Positions 46,380 through 55,382 of a stretch of 64,000 nucleotides of DNA are shown in pieces. The position numbers and the translations under genes are program-made. The notes below the pieces were generated by a model that saw only the letters and a list, made by a program, of their open reading frames with translations, did no database searches and was not told where the DNA came from. Location: NCBI GenBank assembly GCA_965229335.1, contig OZ245874.1, positions 5,270,001-5,334,000 of the forward strand, read 5' to 3'. The number at the start of each line of letters is the position of its first letter. Position 1 is the stretch's first letter. This DNA is from JAFKFH01 sp017307375. GTDB taxonomy: Bacteria; Pseudomonadota; Alphaproteobacteria; Ferrovibrionales; Ferrovibrionaceae.

Positions 46380-47330
46380 ATGACCGACAGCCTTGTCGTT
46401 GCCGTAGCCCAGATCGCCCCCGTGTGGCTCGACCGTCACCGCACCACCGCCAAGATCGTCGAGCGGATGCAGCAGGCGGCGGCACAAGGCGCCCGTCTCG
46501 TCACCTTCGGCGAGACGCTGCTGCCAGGTTATCCCTTCTGGCTGGAACGCACCGACGGTGCCCGCTTCAACTCGCCCCGGCAGAAGGAAATCCACGCCCT
46601 CTATCTCGACCAGGCGGTCCAGATCGAGGCCGGCCATCTGAGCCTCGTGACCGAGGCCGCGGCCGACCTCAAGCTCGCAGTCACGCTGGGCATCGCCGAG
46701 CGCCCGGCCGATCGCGGCGGCCACAGCGTCTATTGCTCGGCGGTGCAGATCGGGGCGGACGGCCGTATCCTCTCGGTCCATCGCAAGCTGATGCCGACCT
46801 ATGAGGAACGGCTGTGCTGGTCGCCCGGCGACGGCCACGGCCTGCAGGTCCACGACCTCGCCCGGTTCCGCATCGGCGCCTTGAACTGCTGGGAGAACTG
46901 GATGCCGCTGAGCCGTGCCGCGCTTTACGCGCAGGGCGAAGACCTGCACGTGGCACTTTGGCCGGGCGGCGAGCACAATACCCACGACCTGACCCGGGTC
47001 CAGGCCAAGGAAGGCCGCTCCTACGTCATCGCGGCCTGCGGACTGATGCGGCCCGGGGACGTGCCGGCCGACCTGCCCTATCGCGACCTGATGCTGGCGG
47101 AGACGGCGCCCTACTGGGCCAATGGCGGGTCCTGCATCGCCGCGCCCGACGGCTCGTGGGTGGTGCCGCCGGCCGTCGGCGAGGAAACCCTGCTGGTCGC
47201 AACCCTCGACCATGCCGCGGTCCGCCGCGAACGCCAGAACTTCGACCCCGCCGGGCATTACTCCCGGCCCGACGTCACCCGCCTGGTCGTCGACCGCCGA
47301 CGGCAGGCGATCGCGGAATTCGTCGACTAA
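46380..47330 (+). CDS. Nitrilase (carbon-nitrogen hydrolase)
   Basis: Nitrilase-superfamily enzyme of 316 residues with the full catalytic set: Glu45 in FGETLLPGYPFW, Lys136 in VHRKLMPTYEERLCW, and Cys170 in NCWENWMPLSRAALYAQG. The CWEN-MPL block is typical of branch 1 nitrilases (R-CN to R-COOH plus NH3) rather than amidases. ATG 46380 has AGGAG 8 bases upstream. Likely controlled by the divergent LysR. Its 3' end overlaps the convergent permease gene by 4 bases. Confidence 0.9.
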   Translation: MTDSLVVAVAQIAPVWLDRHRTTAKIVERMQQAAAQGARLVTFGETLLPGYPFWLERTDGARFNSPRQKEIHALYLDQAVQIEAGHLSLVTEAAADLKLAVTLGIAERPADRGGHSVYCSAVQIGADGRILSVHRKLMPTYEERLCWSPGDGHGLQVHDLARFRIGALNCWENWMPLSRAALYAQGEDLHVALWPGGEHNTHDLTRVQAKEGRSYVIAACGLMRPGDVPADLPYRDLMLAETAPYWANGGSCIAAPDGSWVVPPAVGEETLLVATLDHAAVRRERQNFDPAGHYSRPDVTRLVVDRRRQAIAEFVD

Positions 47331-48247
47331 CGCCGCCAGTACGGTTCGGCCAGCGACCGCGGCGCGGTCTGCCGGCCGACCAGTCCGGCGACGGCGACGA
47401 AGGCCAGCAGGTAAGGCATCATCACCAGCACGGCAGTCGGCACGCCGATGCCGAGCGCCGGCAGTTGGAATTGCAAGGCCGTCGCCGCGCCGAACAGCAG
47501 GCAGGCGAGAATAGTGCGGCCGATCTTCCAGTTGCCGAAGATGACGGCAGCGATGGCGAGATAGCCGGCGCCGCTGGTCATTCCTTCGGTGAAGGTGTGG
47601 ATATCGCCGATCGAGAGGAAGGCGCCGGCCAGTGCCGCCAGCGCGCCGGTGAACAGGATCACGCCGTAGCGCAGGCCGATCACCGACAGGCCCGACTTGT
47701 CGACCGCCCGCGGGTCCTCGCCCGCCGCCTTGATGGCGATGCCGAGCGCGGTGCGGCGCAGCACGAAAGCAGTGATGCCCAGGATCACCAGCGCGCCCCA
47801 GACCAGCCATACCTGGGTGAACAACGCTTCGCCGAAAATTGGCAGGTCGCCCAGCAGCGGCGGCTGCCATTTGGCGAATCCGGGGATGGTTTCGCGGGAC
47901 CGCGCCCCGAACAGCGCGCGATAGCCGAGCGTCGTGGCGCCCAGCGCCAGGATGTTGATGCCGATGCCGGTGACGATCTGGTTGGCGCGCAGGGTATTGG
48001 TCAGGAACGCCTGCAGCAGGGCGACCGGCAGCACGGCCAGGATGGCACAGGCAAGGCCCGCCATCGGGCTGCCGGTCAGCATCGCACCGACCGCGCCGCC
48101 GAAGGCGCCGGTCAGCATCATGCCCTCGAGGCTCATATTCAGCACGCCGGCGCGCTCGGAAACCACCTCGCCGGTCGCCCCCAGCAGCAGCGGCACAGCG
48201 AGGCGCAGCGAGGAGCCGAGGAAGACCGCGAGGATTTCCAGCGTCAT
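47327..48247 (-). CDS. BMP-family ABC transporter, permease 2 (nucleoside/nucleobase type)
   Basis: Permease of 306 residues with about eight hydrophobic segments. LSLEGMMLTGAFGGAVGAMLTGSP (written here as SLEGMMLTGAFGGA) and RANQIVTGIGINILALG are the hallmarks of the YufQ/NupQ type. Last gene of the four-gene importer operon; its start overlaps the other permease stop by 4 bases. Confidence 0.9.
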   Translation of the reverse strand: MTLEILAVFLGSSLRLAVPLLLGATGEVVSERAGVLNMSLEGMMLTGAFGGAVGAMLTGSPMAGLACAILAVLPVALLQAFLTNTLRANQIVTGIGINILALGATTLGYRALFGARSRETIPGFAKWQPPLLGDLPIFGEALFTQVWLVWGALVILGITAFVLRRTALGIAIKAAGEDPRAVDKSGLSVIGLRYGVILFTGALAALAGAFLSIGDIHTFTEGMTSGAGYLAIAAVIFGNWKIGRTILACLLFGAATALQFQLPALGIGVPTAVLVMMPYLLAFVAVAGLVGRQTAPRSLAEPYWRR

Positions 48248-49299
48248 CGGCCCGCCCCCTTGCGATCCTGCCAGTAGGCCGCGCCGGCGAGCGCCAGCAC
48301 GATGAGGCCCTGGATGATGGTGACCAGCGCTGTCGGCACGCCCGCCGTCATCTCCATGGTGATGCCGGCCGAGCGCAGGAAACCGAACAGCAGCGCGGCC
48401 CCCACCACGCCAGCGGACGAGCCGCGCGCCAACAGGCCGACCACCAGCCCGTCGAAGCCGTAGCCGGACGAGAAACCGGCCTTGAGCTGGTACTGCTCGC
48501 CCTGCAGCATCAGCGCGCCGGCGAGCCCGCCGAGCGCCCCGGCCAGCAGCATGGCGGCGACGACGGTGCGTTCATAGGGAATGCCGGCGCGCGTCGCCGC
48601 GGTGCGGTTCTGCCCGACCGCGCGCAGGCGGAACCCGAAGGCCGAGCGGGCCAGCACCAGTGCGACGAGCGCGGCAAGGACTAGCGCCAGCGGACCGCCG
48701 ACAGTCATCGGCGCAGCATAGTCGCCGGTCAGCAGCGGCAATTGCGCCGCCTCCGGGATCGCCGGTGATTCCGGCAGGGTCGCGGCCGAGGTCATCGGCT
48801 GGCGCAGCAGCCTTTCGGACTGTACCGCGCCATAGACCAGCCAGATCGCGATGAAGGAGAGCAGCAGGGTCGAAATCACCTCGTTCGTGCCGACCCGCGC
48901 CTTCAGCACGCCGGCAATGCCGCCCCAGATACCCCCGGCCAGCATCGCCGCCAGCATCGGCAGGATGAAGGCGAGGCCGAGCGGCAGATCGCCCACACCC
49001 GGCAGCAAGGCGACAGCCGTCGCCGTGATTCCGCCGACCGCGATCTGTCCCTCGCCGCCGACATTGGTCAGGCTGGCGCGGTTGGCCAGGATGAAGCCCA
49101 AGCCCACCAGCGCATAGACCGCCGACCGGTTGAGCGAGGCCGAGATGGCGTAGGCCGAGCCGAAGGCGCCGTCTAGGAAGGCGCCGATCGCATCGCCGAT
49201 CGGTACGCCGATGGCCGCGACCAGCACGATCCCGACGAGGAAGGCGCCCGATATCGCGGCGGCCGGCAGGGCCGCGCCGGAAAGCGCGCGCGCGGTCAT
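48244..49299 (-). CDS. BMP-family ABC transporter, permease 1
   Basis: Permease of 351 residues, NupP/YufP type: FILANRASLTNVGGEGQIAVGG and GTNEVISTLLLSFIAIW are typical, as is the C-terminal GFDGLVVGLLARGS. Overlaps the ATPase stop and the next permease start by 4 bases each. Confidence 0.9.
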   Translation of the reverse strand: MTARALSGAALPAAAISGAFLVGIVLVAAIGVPIGDAIGAFLDGAFGSAYAISASLNRSAVYALVGLGFILANRASLTNVGGEGQIAVGGITATAVALLPGVGDLPLGLAFILPMLAAMLAGGIWGGIAGVLKARVGTNEVISTLLLSFIAIWLVYGAVQSERLLRQPMTSAATLPESPAIPEAAQLPLLTGDYAAPMTVGGPLALVLAALVALVLARSAFGFRLRAVGQNRTAATRAGIPYERTVVAAMLLAGALGGLAGALMLQGEQYQLKAGFSSGYGFDGLVVGLLARGSSAGVVGAALLFGFLRSAGITMEMTAGVPTALVTIIQGLIVLALAGAAYWQDRKGAGR

Positions 49300-50846
49300 G
49301 CCGCCTGCCCCGCCATCAGCGCCCCGATCGCCTCGCGCTGCGACGGATCGGCCGGACGTTCGCCGACGATGCGGCCGCGATAGAGCACGACGACACGATG
49401 GGCCACGGCGAGAATCTCGTCGAGCTCGGAGGAAACCAGCAGCACGGCGACGCCGCGGGCGCAGGCCTGGCGGATCAGGCCATAGACCGCCTCGACCGCA
49501 CCGACATCGAGGCCGCGGGTTGGCTGGGCGGCCAGCAGGAACGCGAGATTGGCGGCGGTCAGCTCGCGGCCCAGCACCGCCTTCTGCTGGTTGCCGCCGG
49601 ACAGGCTGCCGAAGGCCACGTCGGGGCCGGCGGCGCGGATGTCGAAGCGCGTCATCATCGCCTCGGCCTCACGCCGCATCGCGCCGCGCTGCAGCAGGCC
49701 GAAGCGGGTGAAATCGGCAGTGCGGTTGAGGAACAGGTTTTCGGTCAGGGTCATGCCGGTGATGGCGCCGACATGGTGGCGATCCTCCGGCACGATGCCG
49801 ACACCGGCCGCGGTGAAGGCGCGCGGATCGCGCCCGGTCAGCTCGGTGTCGCGCACGAAGATCCTGCCGGCTGTCGGCTTCAGCAAGCCGGCCAGCACGG
49901 CCCCCAACTCGCTCTGGCCGTTGCCCTCGACACCCGCGACGCCGACGATCTCGCCGCGCCGCAAGGCCAGGGTGACGTTGTCGAGACGGGTGACGCCCGT
50001 GGCATCGCGGACGGTCAGTCCGTCGACCTGCAGGACGTCGGGGCCGGGATCACGCTCGATCGGGGTGCCGGCGGAAACGACGCCCTCGGTGATGCCGAGC
50101 GTGGTCGCCAAGGCGCCGTCGAGCGTGCCGAGGTCGCGCTGGATCATCGCGCGGACCAGGGCGGTGATCTCGGCTGCCGGATGGTCAGAGGTGGCAACCA
50201 CCCGGCCGGCGCGCAGCACTGTGGCACGGTCGGCGGCCTCGCGGATCTCGGCGAGCTTATGGGTGACCAGCATGACGGCGCAGCCGGTGGCCGCCACGCG
50301 GCGACAGACGTCGAGCAGGCTGCGGATCTCATCGGGCAGCAGTACGGCGGTCGGTTCGTCAAGGATCAGGACGCGCGGATTGCGCATCAGGCATTTGACG
50401 ATCTCGACCCGCTGGCGCTCGCCAATCGAGAGATCCGCGACCCGGGCGAAAGGCTGCAGCGGCAGGCCGTAGCCGGCGGCCAGCGCGACCAGTCGCGCCG
50501 CCTCGGCCCGGCGATCGAGCAGCCCCCGGGCCTGGCCCAGCAGCAGGTTGTCGAGCACGGTCATGTCGCCGACCAGGCTGAAATGCTGATGAACCATCGC
50601 GACGCCGGCGGCCAGCGCCGCCTGCGGCCCGGTCGGCAGATAGGACTCGCCGCCCAGCCGCATCGTACCGGCATCCGGCGCATGGATGCCGAAGACGAGG
50701 TTGCACAGCGTCGACTTACCCGCCCCGTTCTCGCCCAGCAGGCAGTGGATCTCGCCCGCCCGCAGGACGAGATCCACTTCCCCCAGCGCGGTGAACGAAC
50801 CGAAGCGGCGCGTCAGCCCCGCCAGTTCGAGCAGGGTTTCGCTCAA
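49296..50846 (-). CDS. BMP-family ABC transporter, double ATPase
   Basis: Tandem ATPase of 516 residues. First half: Walker A GENGAGKST, signature LSIGERQRVEI, Walker B LILDEPTAVLLP. Second half is degenerate at Walker A (GVEGNGQSE) and Walker B (AAQPTRGLD) but keeps LSGGNQQK, as usual for the RbsA/YufO group. It energises uptake by the two neighbouring permeases. Confidence 0.92.
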   Translation of the reverse strand: MSETLLELAGLTRRFGSFTALGEVDLVLRAGEIHCLLGENGAGKSTLCNLVFGIHAPDAGTMRLGGESYLPTGPQAALAAGVAMVHQHFSLVGDMTVLDNLLLGQARGLLDRRAEAARLVALAAGYGLPLQPFARVADLSIGERQRVEIVKCLMRNPRVLILDEPTAVLLPDEIRSLLDVCRRVAATGCAVMLVTHKLAEIREAADRATVLRAGRVVATSDHPAAEITALVRAMIQRDLGTLDGALATTLGITEGVVSAGTPIERDPGPDVLQVDGLTVRDATGVTRLDNVTLALRRGEIVGVAGVEGNGQSELGAVLAGLLKPTAGRIFVRDTELTGRDPRAFTAAGVGIVPEDRHHVGAITGMTLTENLFLNRTADFTRFGLLQRGAMRREAEAMMTRFDIRAAGPDVAFGSLSGGNQQKAVLGRELTAANLAFLLAAQPTRGLDVGAVEAVYGLIRQACARGVAVLLVSSELDEILAVAHRVVVLYRGRIVGERPADPSQREAIGALMAGQAA

Positions 50847-51826
50847 CCTTCCAGCACCTTGATCTTGCCCGACAGGATGTCGGCCTTGATCGCATCGAGC
50901 TTGGCCTTGGTCTCGGCCGAGGCGCCGCAGACGATCATGTCGGACGCATGCGGCCCCATGCCTAAGCCGAACGGCTTGTAGCCGGCCGCCCAGCTGCCGG
51001 CGACCAGCTGGTCGATGGCGTAGGAGACCTGGAAGCCGACGCCGGTGATCGAATAAGCGACGTAGAGCGGATCGGTGCCGCAGCGGTCGGTATAGCTGCC
51101 GATGATGTGGGTGCCCTTCTCCTTGGCCGCCTGTTCCATGCCGCGCAGGCCGAGATTGAGGATGTGGTAGTGCACGTCGGCGCCCTGGGCGATGGCGGCG
51201 AGCGTCGCTTCCTTCGACTTGGCGACGTTGTCGAAATCGCCGGTGTAGTTCTCGAAGTACTTGATGTCGGGCTTGATGTAGCGGGCGCCGTTGCCGAATT
51301 CCTTGCCGGCGTTGACGATCGAGGGAATTTCCATGCCGCCGACATAGGACACTGCGCCGGTCTTGGACAGCATCGCCGCAGCCGCGCCGGCGACGAAGGC
51401 GATCTCGGCCTGCTTGACGTCGTAGCCGGCGACGTTGGCCGCCTGCTCGCCGGCATTGCCGCCGACGATCGAGAACTTTACCTTGGGAAAGCGCTTGGCG
51501 ATCTTGTAGACCGCCGCCTGGGTCTGGCCGCCGACGCCGATGACCAGCGTATTGCCGGTGGCCAGCTGGGTCAGCGCCTGCTCCATGTCGGCGTAGTTGA
51601 TGTTCTCGATCATCTGCACCTTGATCTTGTCGCCGTATTTCTTCTGCGACGCGACCAAGCCGTCATAGCCGGATTCCATCCAGCCCTTGTCCGACTTCGA
51701 GCCGGGAATGAGGATGCCGACCTTCATCGGATCGGCGGCGCGCGCCGCGCCCGGCTGGGCGGTCGCGCCGGCCAGCGCCAGCAGGCCGGCGGCCGCGGCC
51801 AAGAAGAGACGTCGGGTGATGGTCAT
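50843..51826 (-). CDS. BMP-family ABC transporter, substrate-binding protein
   Basis: Periplasmic binding protein of 327 residues. Signal peptide with a twin-Arg start (TRRLFLAAAAG) cleaved near ARA-A; mature start DPMKVGILIPGSKSDKGWMESGYDG is typical of the BMP/PnrA family. Known members bind nucleosides, and others serve nucleobase- or ureide-like compounds. With amide hydrolases divergently encoded, an N-rich heterocycle or ureide is the likely cargo. First gene of the importer operon. Confidence 0.9.
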   Translation of the reverse strand: MTITRRLFLAAAAGLLALAGATAQPGAARAADPMKVGILIPGSKSDKGWMESGYDGLVASQKKYGDKIKVQMIENINYADMEQALTQLATGNTLVIGVGGQTQAAVYKIAKRFPKVKFSIVGGNAGEQAANVAGYDVKQAEIAFVAGAAAAMLSKTGAVSYVGGMEIPSIVNAGKEFGNGARYIKPDIKYFENYTGDFDNVAKSKEATLAAIAQGADVHYHILNLGLRGMEQAAKEKGTHIIGSYTDRCGTDPLYVAYSITGVGFQVSYAIDQLVAGSWAAGYKPFGLGMGPHASDMIVCGASAETKAKLDAIKADILSGKIKVLEG

Positions 51827-51927
51827 GCTGTTCGTGCCCTCTGGTTGATCTGTCGCGGCCCTCACGTAGCAAGCGACATGCCAGCCTTCCGCGCCGCAGA
51901 TTTCCGGGGCATCGATGCCGACGCGAT

Positions 51928-51947
51928 AAGTAAATGATTATTTATTT
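51928..51947. promoter_or_regulatory. Palindrome between importer and hydrolase operons
   Basis: AAGTAAAT-GATT-ATTTATTT matches in 7 of 8 arm positions. It is an AT-rich site in the 248-base divergent region. It is a candidate operator for the TetR protein encoded at 53957-54589 and could control both operons. The rest of the region shows only the GGAGGG ribosome-binding site near 52060. Confidence 0.5.
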
Positions 51948-52074
51948 CGCAGCGCCCTGCCGCCAAACCGGGCATCGGCTGCACCGGCACGATCCGCCGC
52001 GGCGCCAGACTGCCGCTGGCAGGAAACTTGCTACCTCCCGTCAGCCGGATCGCGGCATCGGAGGGAGATCGATC

Positions 52075-52845
52075 ATGACCACAGGGCATCCGCTCGGCCT
52101 CGGCCGCAGCTATCACTGGCTGGCGACGGCCGACCGCATCGACATGGCCCAGCCGGCGCCCACGCCGGTGCGGCTCGACTTGGCCTCGACGCCGCAGGCG
52201 GTCACCATCGACCTCCGGCGCACCGCCATCGTCGTCATCGACATGCAGAACGATTTCTGCGCGCCCGGCGGCTGGGTCGACCATATCGGCGGCGACTACC
52301 GGCCCGACCGCGCCCCCATTGCGCCGCTGCAGAAACTACTGCCGGCGCTGCGCCAGGCCGACGTGCCGGTGATCTGGGTCAACTGGGGCAACCGGCCGGA
52401 CCTCGCCAACATGCCGCCCAACCAGATCCATCTCTACAAGCCCGCCGGCACCGGCGTCGGCTTGGGCGATCCGCTGCCGGGCAACGGCGCACCGGTATTG
52501 CAGAAGGATTCCTGGGCCGCCGCAGTGGTCGACGAACTGGCGCCCGAGCCACAGGACATCATGGTCGACAAGTATCGGATCAGCGGGTTCTGGGACACCC
52601 CGCTCGACTCGATCCTGCGCAACCTCGGCATCCGCTCGATCCTGTTTGCGGGGGTCAATACCGACCAATGCGTGCTGCATTCGCTGACCGACGCGAACTT
52701 CCTCGGTTACGGCTGCATCCTCGTCGAGGATTGCTGCGCCACCTCGTCGCCTGATTTCTGCACCGAGGCGACCTTGTGGAACGTGCGCAAATGCTTCGGC
52801 TTCGTCACCGATTCCGCTGCCATCCTTGCGGCGTTGAACCGTTGA
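52075..52845 (+). CDS. Isochorismatase-like cysteine hydrolase (biuret/ureidoacrylate amidase type)
   Basis: Protein of 256 residues with the cysteine-hydrolase triad Asp56 (VIDMQNDFC), Lys166 (VDKYRISGF) and Cys199 (GVNTDQCV). It shares features with biuret hydrolase BiuH (GGWVDHIG, GNRPDLANMPPN, GxGxGDP, LVEDCC) and with ureidoacrylate amidase RutB (SGF-TPLDSILR-GIR). This predicts cleavage of an amide or ureide C-N bond with ammonia release. Exact substrate unknown. ATG at 52075 has GGAGGG upstream. Followed by a coupled amidase gene. Confidence 0.85.
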   Translation: MTTGHPLGLGRSYHWLATADRIDMAQPAPTPVRLDLASTPQAVTIDLRRTAIVVIDMQNDFCAPGGWVDHIGGDYRPDRAPIAPLQKLLPALRQADVPVIWVNWGNRPDLANMPPNQIHLYKPAGTGVGLGDPLPGNGAPVLQKDSWAAAVVDELAPEPQDIMVDKYRISGFWDTPLDSILRNLGIRSILFAGVNTDQCVLHSLTDANFLGYGCILVEDCCATSSPDFCTEATLWNVRKCFGFVTDSAAILAALNR

Positions 52846-53960
52846 CGACCGACGGCTTCGTCAGGGCGACGCCGATACCGGCGCCCCCGCTCGCCGGAAC
52901 CAGCTTTGCCGTCAAGGACCTGATCGACGTCGCCGGCACCGTGACCGGCGGCGGCAATCCGGACTGGGCTGCCGGGCGCGCGCCGGCCGTGCGATCGGCG
53001 CCGGTGGTCGATGCCCTGCTGGCCGCCGGTGCGCGGCTCGCGGGCAAGACCATGACCGACGAACTGGCCTTCAGCCTGGAAGGCCACAACCACCACTACG
53101 GCACGCCGATCAATCCCGCCGCCCCCGACCGCCTGCCCGGCGGGTCGTCGAGCGGATCGGCCTCGGTTACGGCGGCCGGCCTGGTCGATTTCGCGCTCGG
53201 CACCGATACCGGCGGCTCGGTGCGCATCCCCGCCTCGTTCTGCGGCCTCTACGCGATGCGCCCAAGCCATGGCCGCCTGCCCCTCGACGGCGTCGTACCG
53301 TTCGCGCCGAGCTACGACACCATCGGATGGTTTGCCCGCGATGCGGCCATGCTGGCGCGCGTCGGCGCGGTCCTGCTCGGGCCTGAGGATGGCCCCGCCA
53401 TCAGCCGCTTCGTGGTTGCGAGCGATGCTTTCGCCCTGGCCGATCCGGCGGTGGCCCATGCGCTGCGGCCGATCCTGCCGAAGGCCACGGAAATCACGAT
53501 CTTCGACGGCGCCCCCGCCGATTGGCGAGAGGCCTATCGCGTGCTGCAGGGAGCCGAAATCTGGGCTGAGCTGGGGCCGTGGATCACGGCCAACCAGCCG
53601 CGCTTCGGTCCGGCCATTACACCTCGTTTCGCCGATGCCGCCGCGATCACGGTCGGCGATGTCGGCCGCTGGCAAGCCTGGCGCGGGCGCATCGCCGACC
53701 TACTGGCGCCCGATACAGCGTTGCTGCTGCCGACCTCGCCGGTACCCGCCCTGCTCCGCACGGCGACAGCAGAGGTGATCGGCGATTTCTACACCCGAGC
53801 CTTGACACTGACTTCGATCGCCGGCCATGCAGGCCTGCCCCAGGTCACGGCGCCGCTGGCCCGGGTCGATGGCCTGCCGGTCGGGCTGTCGCTGATCGGC
53901 GCGGCCGGCCGCGACCGGGCCTTGTTGCAGGCGTTGGAGACATTGGTGAGCGGATCGTGA
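52842..53960 (+). CDS. Amidase-signature family amidase
   Basis: Amidase of 372 residues with the Ser-cisSer-Lys triad: Lys25 in SFAVKDLIDV, the GGSSSGSA block near 100-107, and nucleophile Ser126 in TDTGGSVRIP. It is shorter than typical GatA-like amidases and begins close to the catalytic Lys. A TTG start at 52842 overlaps the preceding stop (TTGA) and is the best choice. It probably acts on the product, or a related amide, of the cysteine hydrolase. Allophanate or carbamoyl-type substrates are possible. Confidence 0.85.
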   Translation: MTTDGFVRATPIPAPPLAGTSFAVKDLIDVAGTVTGGGNPDWAAGRAPAVRSAPVVDALLAAGARLAGKTMTDELAFSLEGHNHHYGTPINPAAPDRLPGGSSSGSASVTAAGLVDFALGTDTGGSVRIPASFCGLYAMRPSHGRLPLDGVVPFAPSYDTIGWFARDAAMLARVGAVLLGPEDGPAISRFVVASDAFALADPAVAHALRPILPKATEITIFDGAPADWREAYRVLQGAEIWAELGPWITANQPRFGPAITPRFADAAAITVGDVGRWQAWRGRIADLLAPDTALLLPTSPVPALLRTATAEVIGDFYTRALTLTSIAGHAGLPQVTAPLARVDGLPVGLSLIGAAGRDRALLQALETLVSGS

Positions 53961-54589
53961 CCAGGAAGAAGGACGCGGGGGGTAAGAATTCGACGCAGGA
54001 TCGCCTGATGAAGGCGGCGCGCAGCGAATTCGCGCTGCATGGCTTCGCCGGGGCGCGGGTCGAACGCATCCTGGCCAAGGCCGGTGCCAATCCGCGCATG
54101 CTCTACCACTATTTCCGCGGCAAGTCGGACCTCTACGTCGCGGTGCTGGAAGAGGCACTGGGTGACCTGCGCAGCCATGAACTGCGTCTAGACATCGAGC
54201 AGGCCGATCCACTGGAAGGCTTGTTGCAGCTGTTCGATTTCATGAACGACCATTTCGAGGGCAACCAGCACCTCGTGCGCCTCCTGACCAACGAGAACCT
54301 GCAGAAGGCGCGATTCATGAAGACGTCGGCGCGCATCCGCGAGATGTCGTCGCCGGTGCTGGTGATGATCGCCCGGCTGCTCGACCGCGGCGGCAGCGCG
54401 GGCGCACTGATCCCGGATCTCGATCCGCTGCGCGTCTATGTGCTGATGGTCGCGCTGAGCCAGTTCCACCTGTCGAACGTGCACACGCTGTCGGTGATCT
54501 TCGACCGCGACCTGTCGGATGCCGGCTGGCGGGCGGCGCGCAAGGCCGATGCGCGCCGCATGCTGGCAAGCTTCCTGCAGCCTACTTGA
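53957..54589 (+). CDS. TetR-family transcriptional regulator
   Basis: TetR protein of 210 residues. N-terminal HTH: RLMKAARSEFALHGFAGARVERILAKAGANPRMLYHYFRGKSDLYVAVLEEAL. The C-terminal ligand domain resembles broad TetR_C families including RutR-like ones. GTG start at 53957 overlaps the amidase stop as GTGA, so it is part of the hydrolase operon and probably controls it and the divergent importer. Confidence 0.88.
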   Translation: MTRKKDAGGKNSTQDRLMKAARSEFALHGFAGARVERILAKAGANPRMLYHYFRGKSDLYVAVLEEALGDLRSHELRLDIEQADPLEGLLQLFDFMNDHFEGNQHLVRLLTNENLQKARFMKTSARIREMSSPVLVMIARLLDRGGSAGALIPDLDPLRVYVLMVALSQFHLSNVHTLSVIFDRDLSDAGWRAARKADARRMLASFLQPT

Positions 54590-55382
54590 TCCCCGCGCGC
54601 ATGAAGCTTTGCACGAACTGGCGCTGGAACAGCAGGAAGGCGATCAGCAGCGGGCCGGAGGTGATCAGCGTCGCCGCCGTGATGATCGCCCAGTCGATGC
54701 CCTGGTCGACCGAGGCGAAGACCTGCAACCCGACGGTCAGCGGCCGCGCGTTGACCGAATTGGTCACGATCAGCGGCCACAGGAAGTTGTTCCAGTGATA
54801 GCTGACCGAGACCAGCGCATAGGCGAGGTAGACCGGCTTGGCCAGCGGGACGTAGACCTTCCACAGGATCTGGACCGGGCCGCAGCCTTCGACGCGCGCG
54901 GCCTCGTCCAGTTCCTTGGGCACGGTCTTGAAGGTCTGGCGCAGCAGGAAGATGCCGAAGGCCGAGGCCATGTAGGGCAGGCCGATGCCGAAGATGGTAT
55001 CGAGCAGGCCGAGCCTGGACAGCGTCTGGTAATTCTCGACGATCAGCACGTCCGGCATGATCATCAGCTGCACCAGCACCAGCAGGAAGGCGAGCGTCTT
55101 GCCCCAGAAATCGAAGCGGGCGAAGGCGTAGCCGGCGAAGGTGCAGAGGATCAGCTGGCCGACCAGCACCAGCGCGCAGAGCAGGATGGTGTTGAGGATG
55201 TAGCGCGCGAACGGCGCGGCGTTCCACGCGGTCACCAGGTTCTGCACCGTCCACGGCGCGGACAGGTCGAAGCGGGTCGAGAACTCGGTCGGGTGCAGCG
55301 CGGTCCAGAAGGCATAGACCAGCGGCAGGATCCAGGCGATGCCCAGCACCCAGGCGGCGATCGTTTCCAGCGCGCGGTTCAT
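54582..55382 (-). CDS. Carbohydrate/glycerol-phosphate-type ABC permease, UgpE/MalG type
   Basis: Permease of 266 residues with six membrane segments and EAA loop ELDEAARVEGCGPVQILWKVYVPLAKP. The C-terminal FLLFQRQFVQSFMRAGIK ending is standard for the MalG/UgpE group. Start overlaps the other permease stop as ATGA; its own stop overlaps the convergent TetR stop by 8 bases. Confidence 0.9.
   Translation of the reverse strand: MNRALETIAAWVLGIAWILPLVYAFWTALHPTEFSTRFDLSAPWTVQNLVTAWNAAPFARYILNTILLCALVLVGQLILCTFAGYAFARFDFWGKTLAFLLVLVQLMIMPDVLIVENYQTLSRLGLLDTIFGIGLPYMASAFGIFLLRQTFKTVPKELDEAARVEGCGPVQILWKVYVPLAKPVYLAYALVSVSYHWNNFLWPLIVTNSVNARPLTVGLQVFASVDQGIDWAIITAATLITSGPLLIAFLLFQRQFVQSFMRAGIK

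Noticed and set aside
52075..52845. Naming the cysteine hydrolase NicF (maleamate amidase)
   Set aside because: The sequence pattern is closer to biuret hydrolase and RutB than to NicF, and it lies 34 kb from the NicX-like operon.
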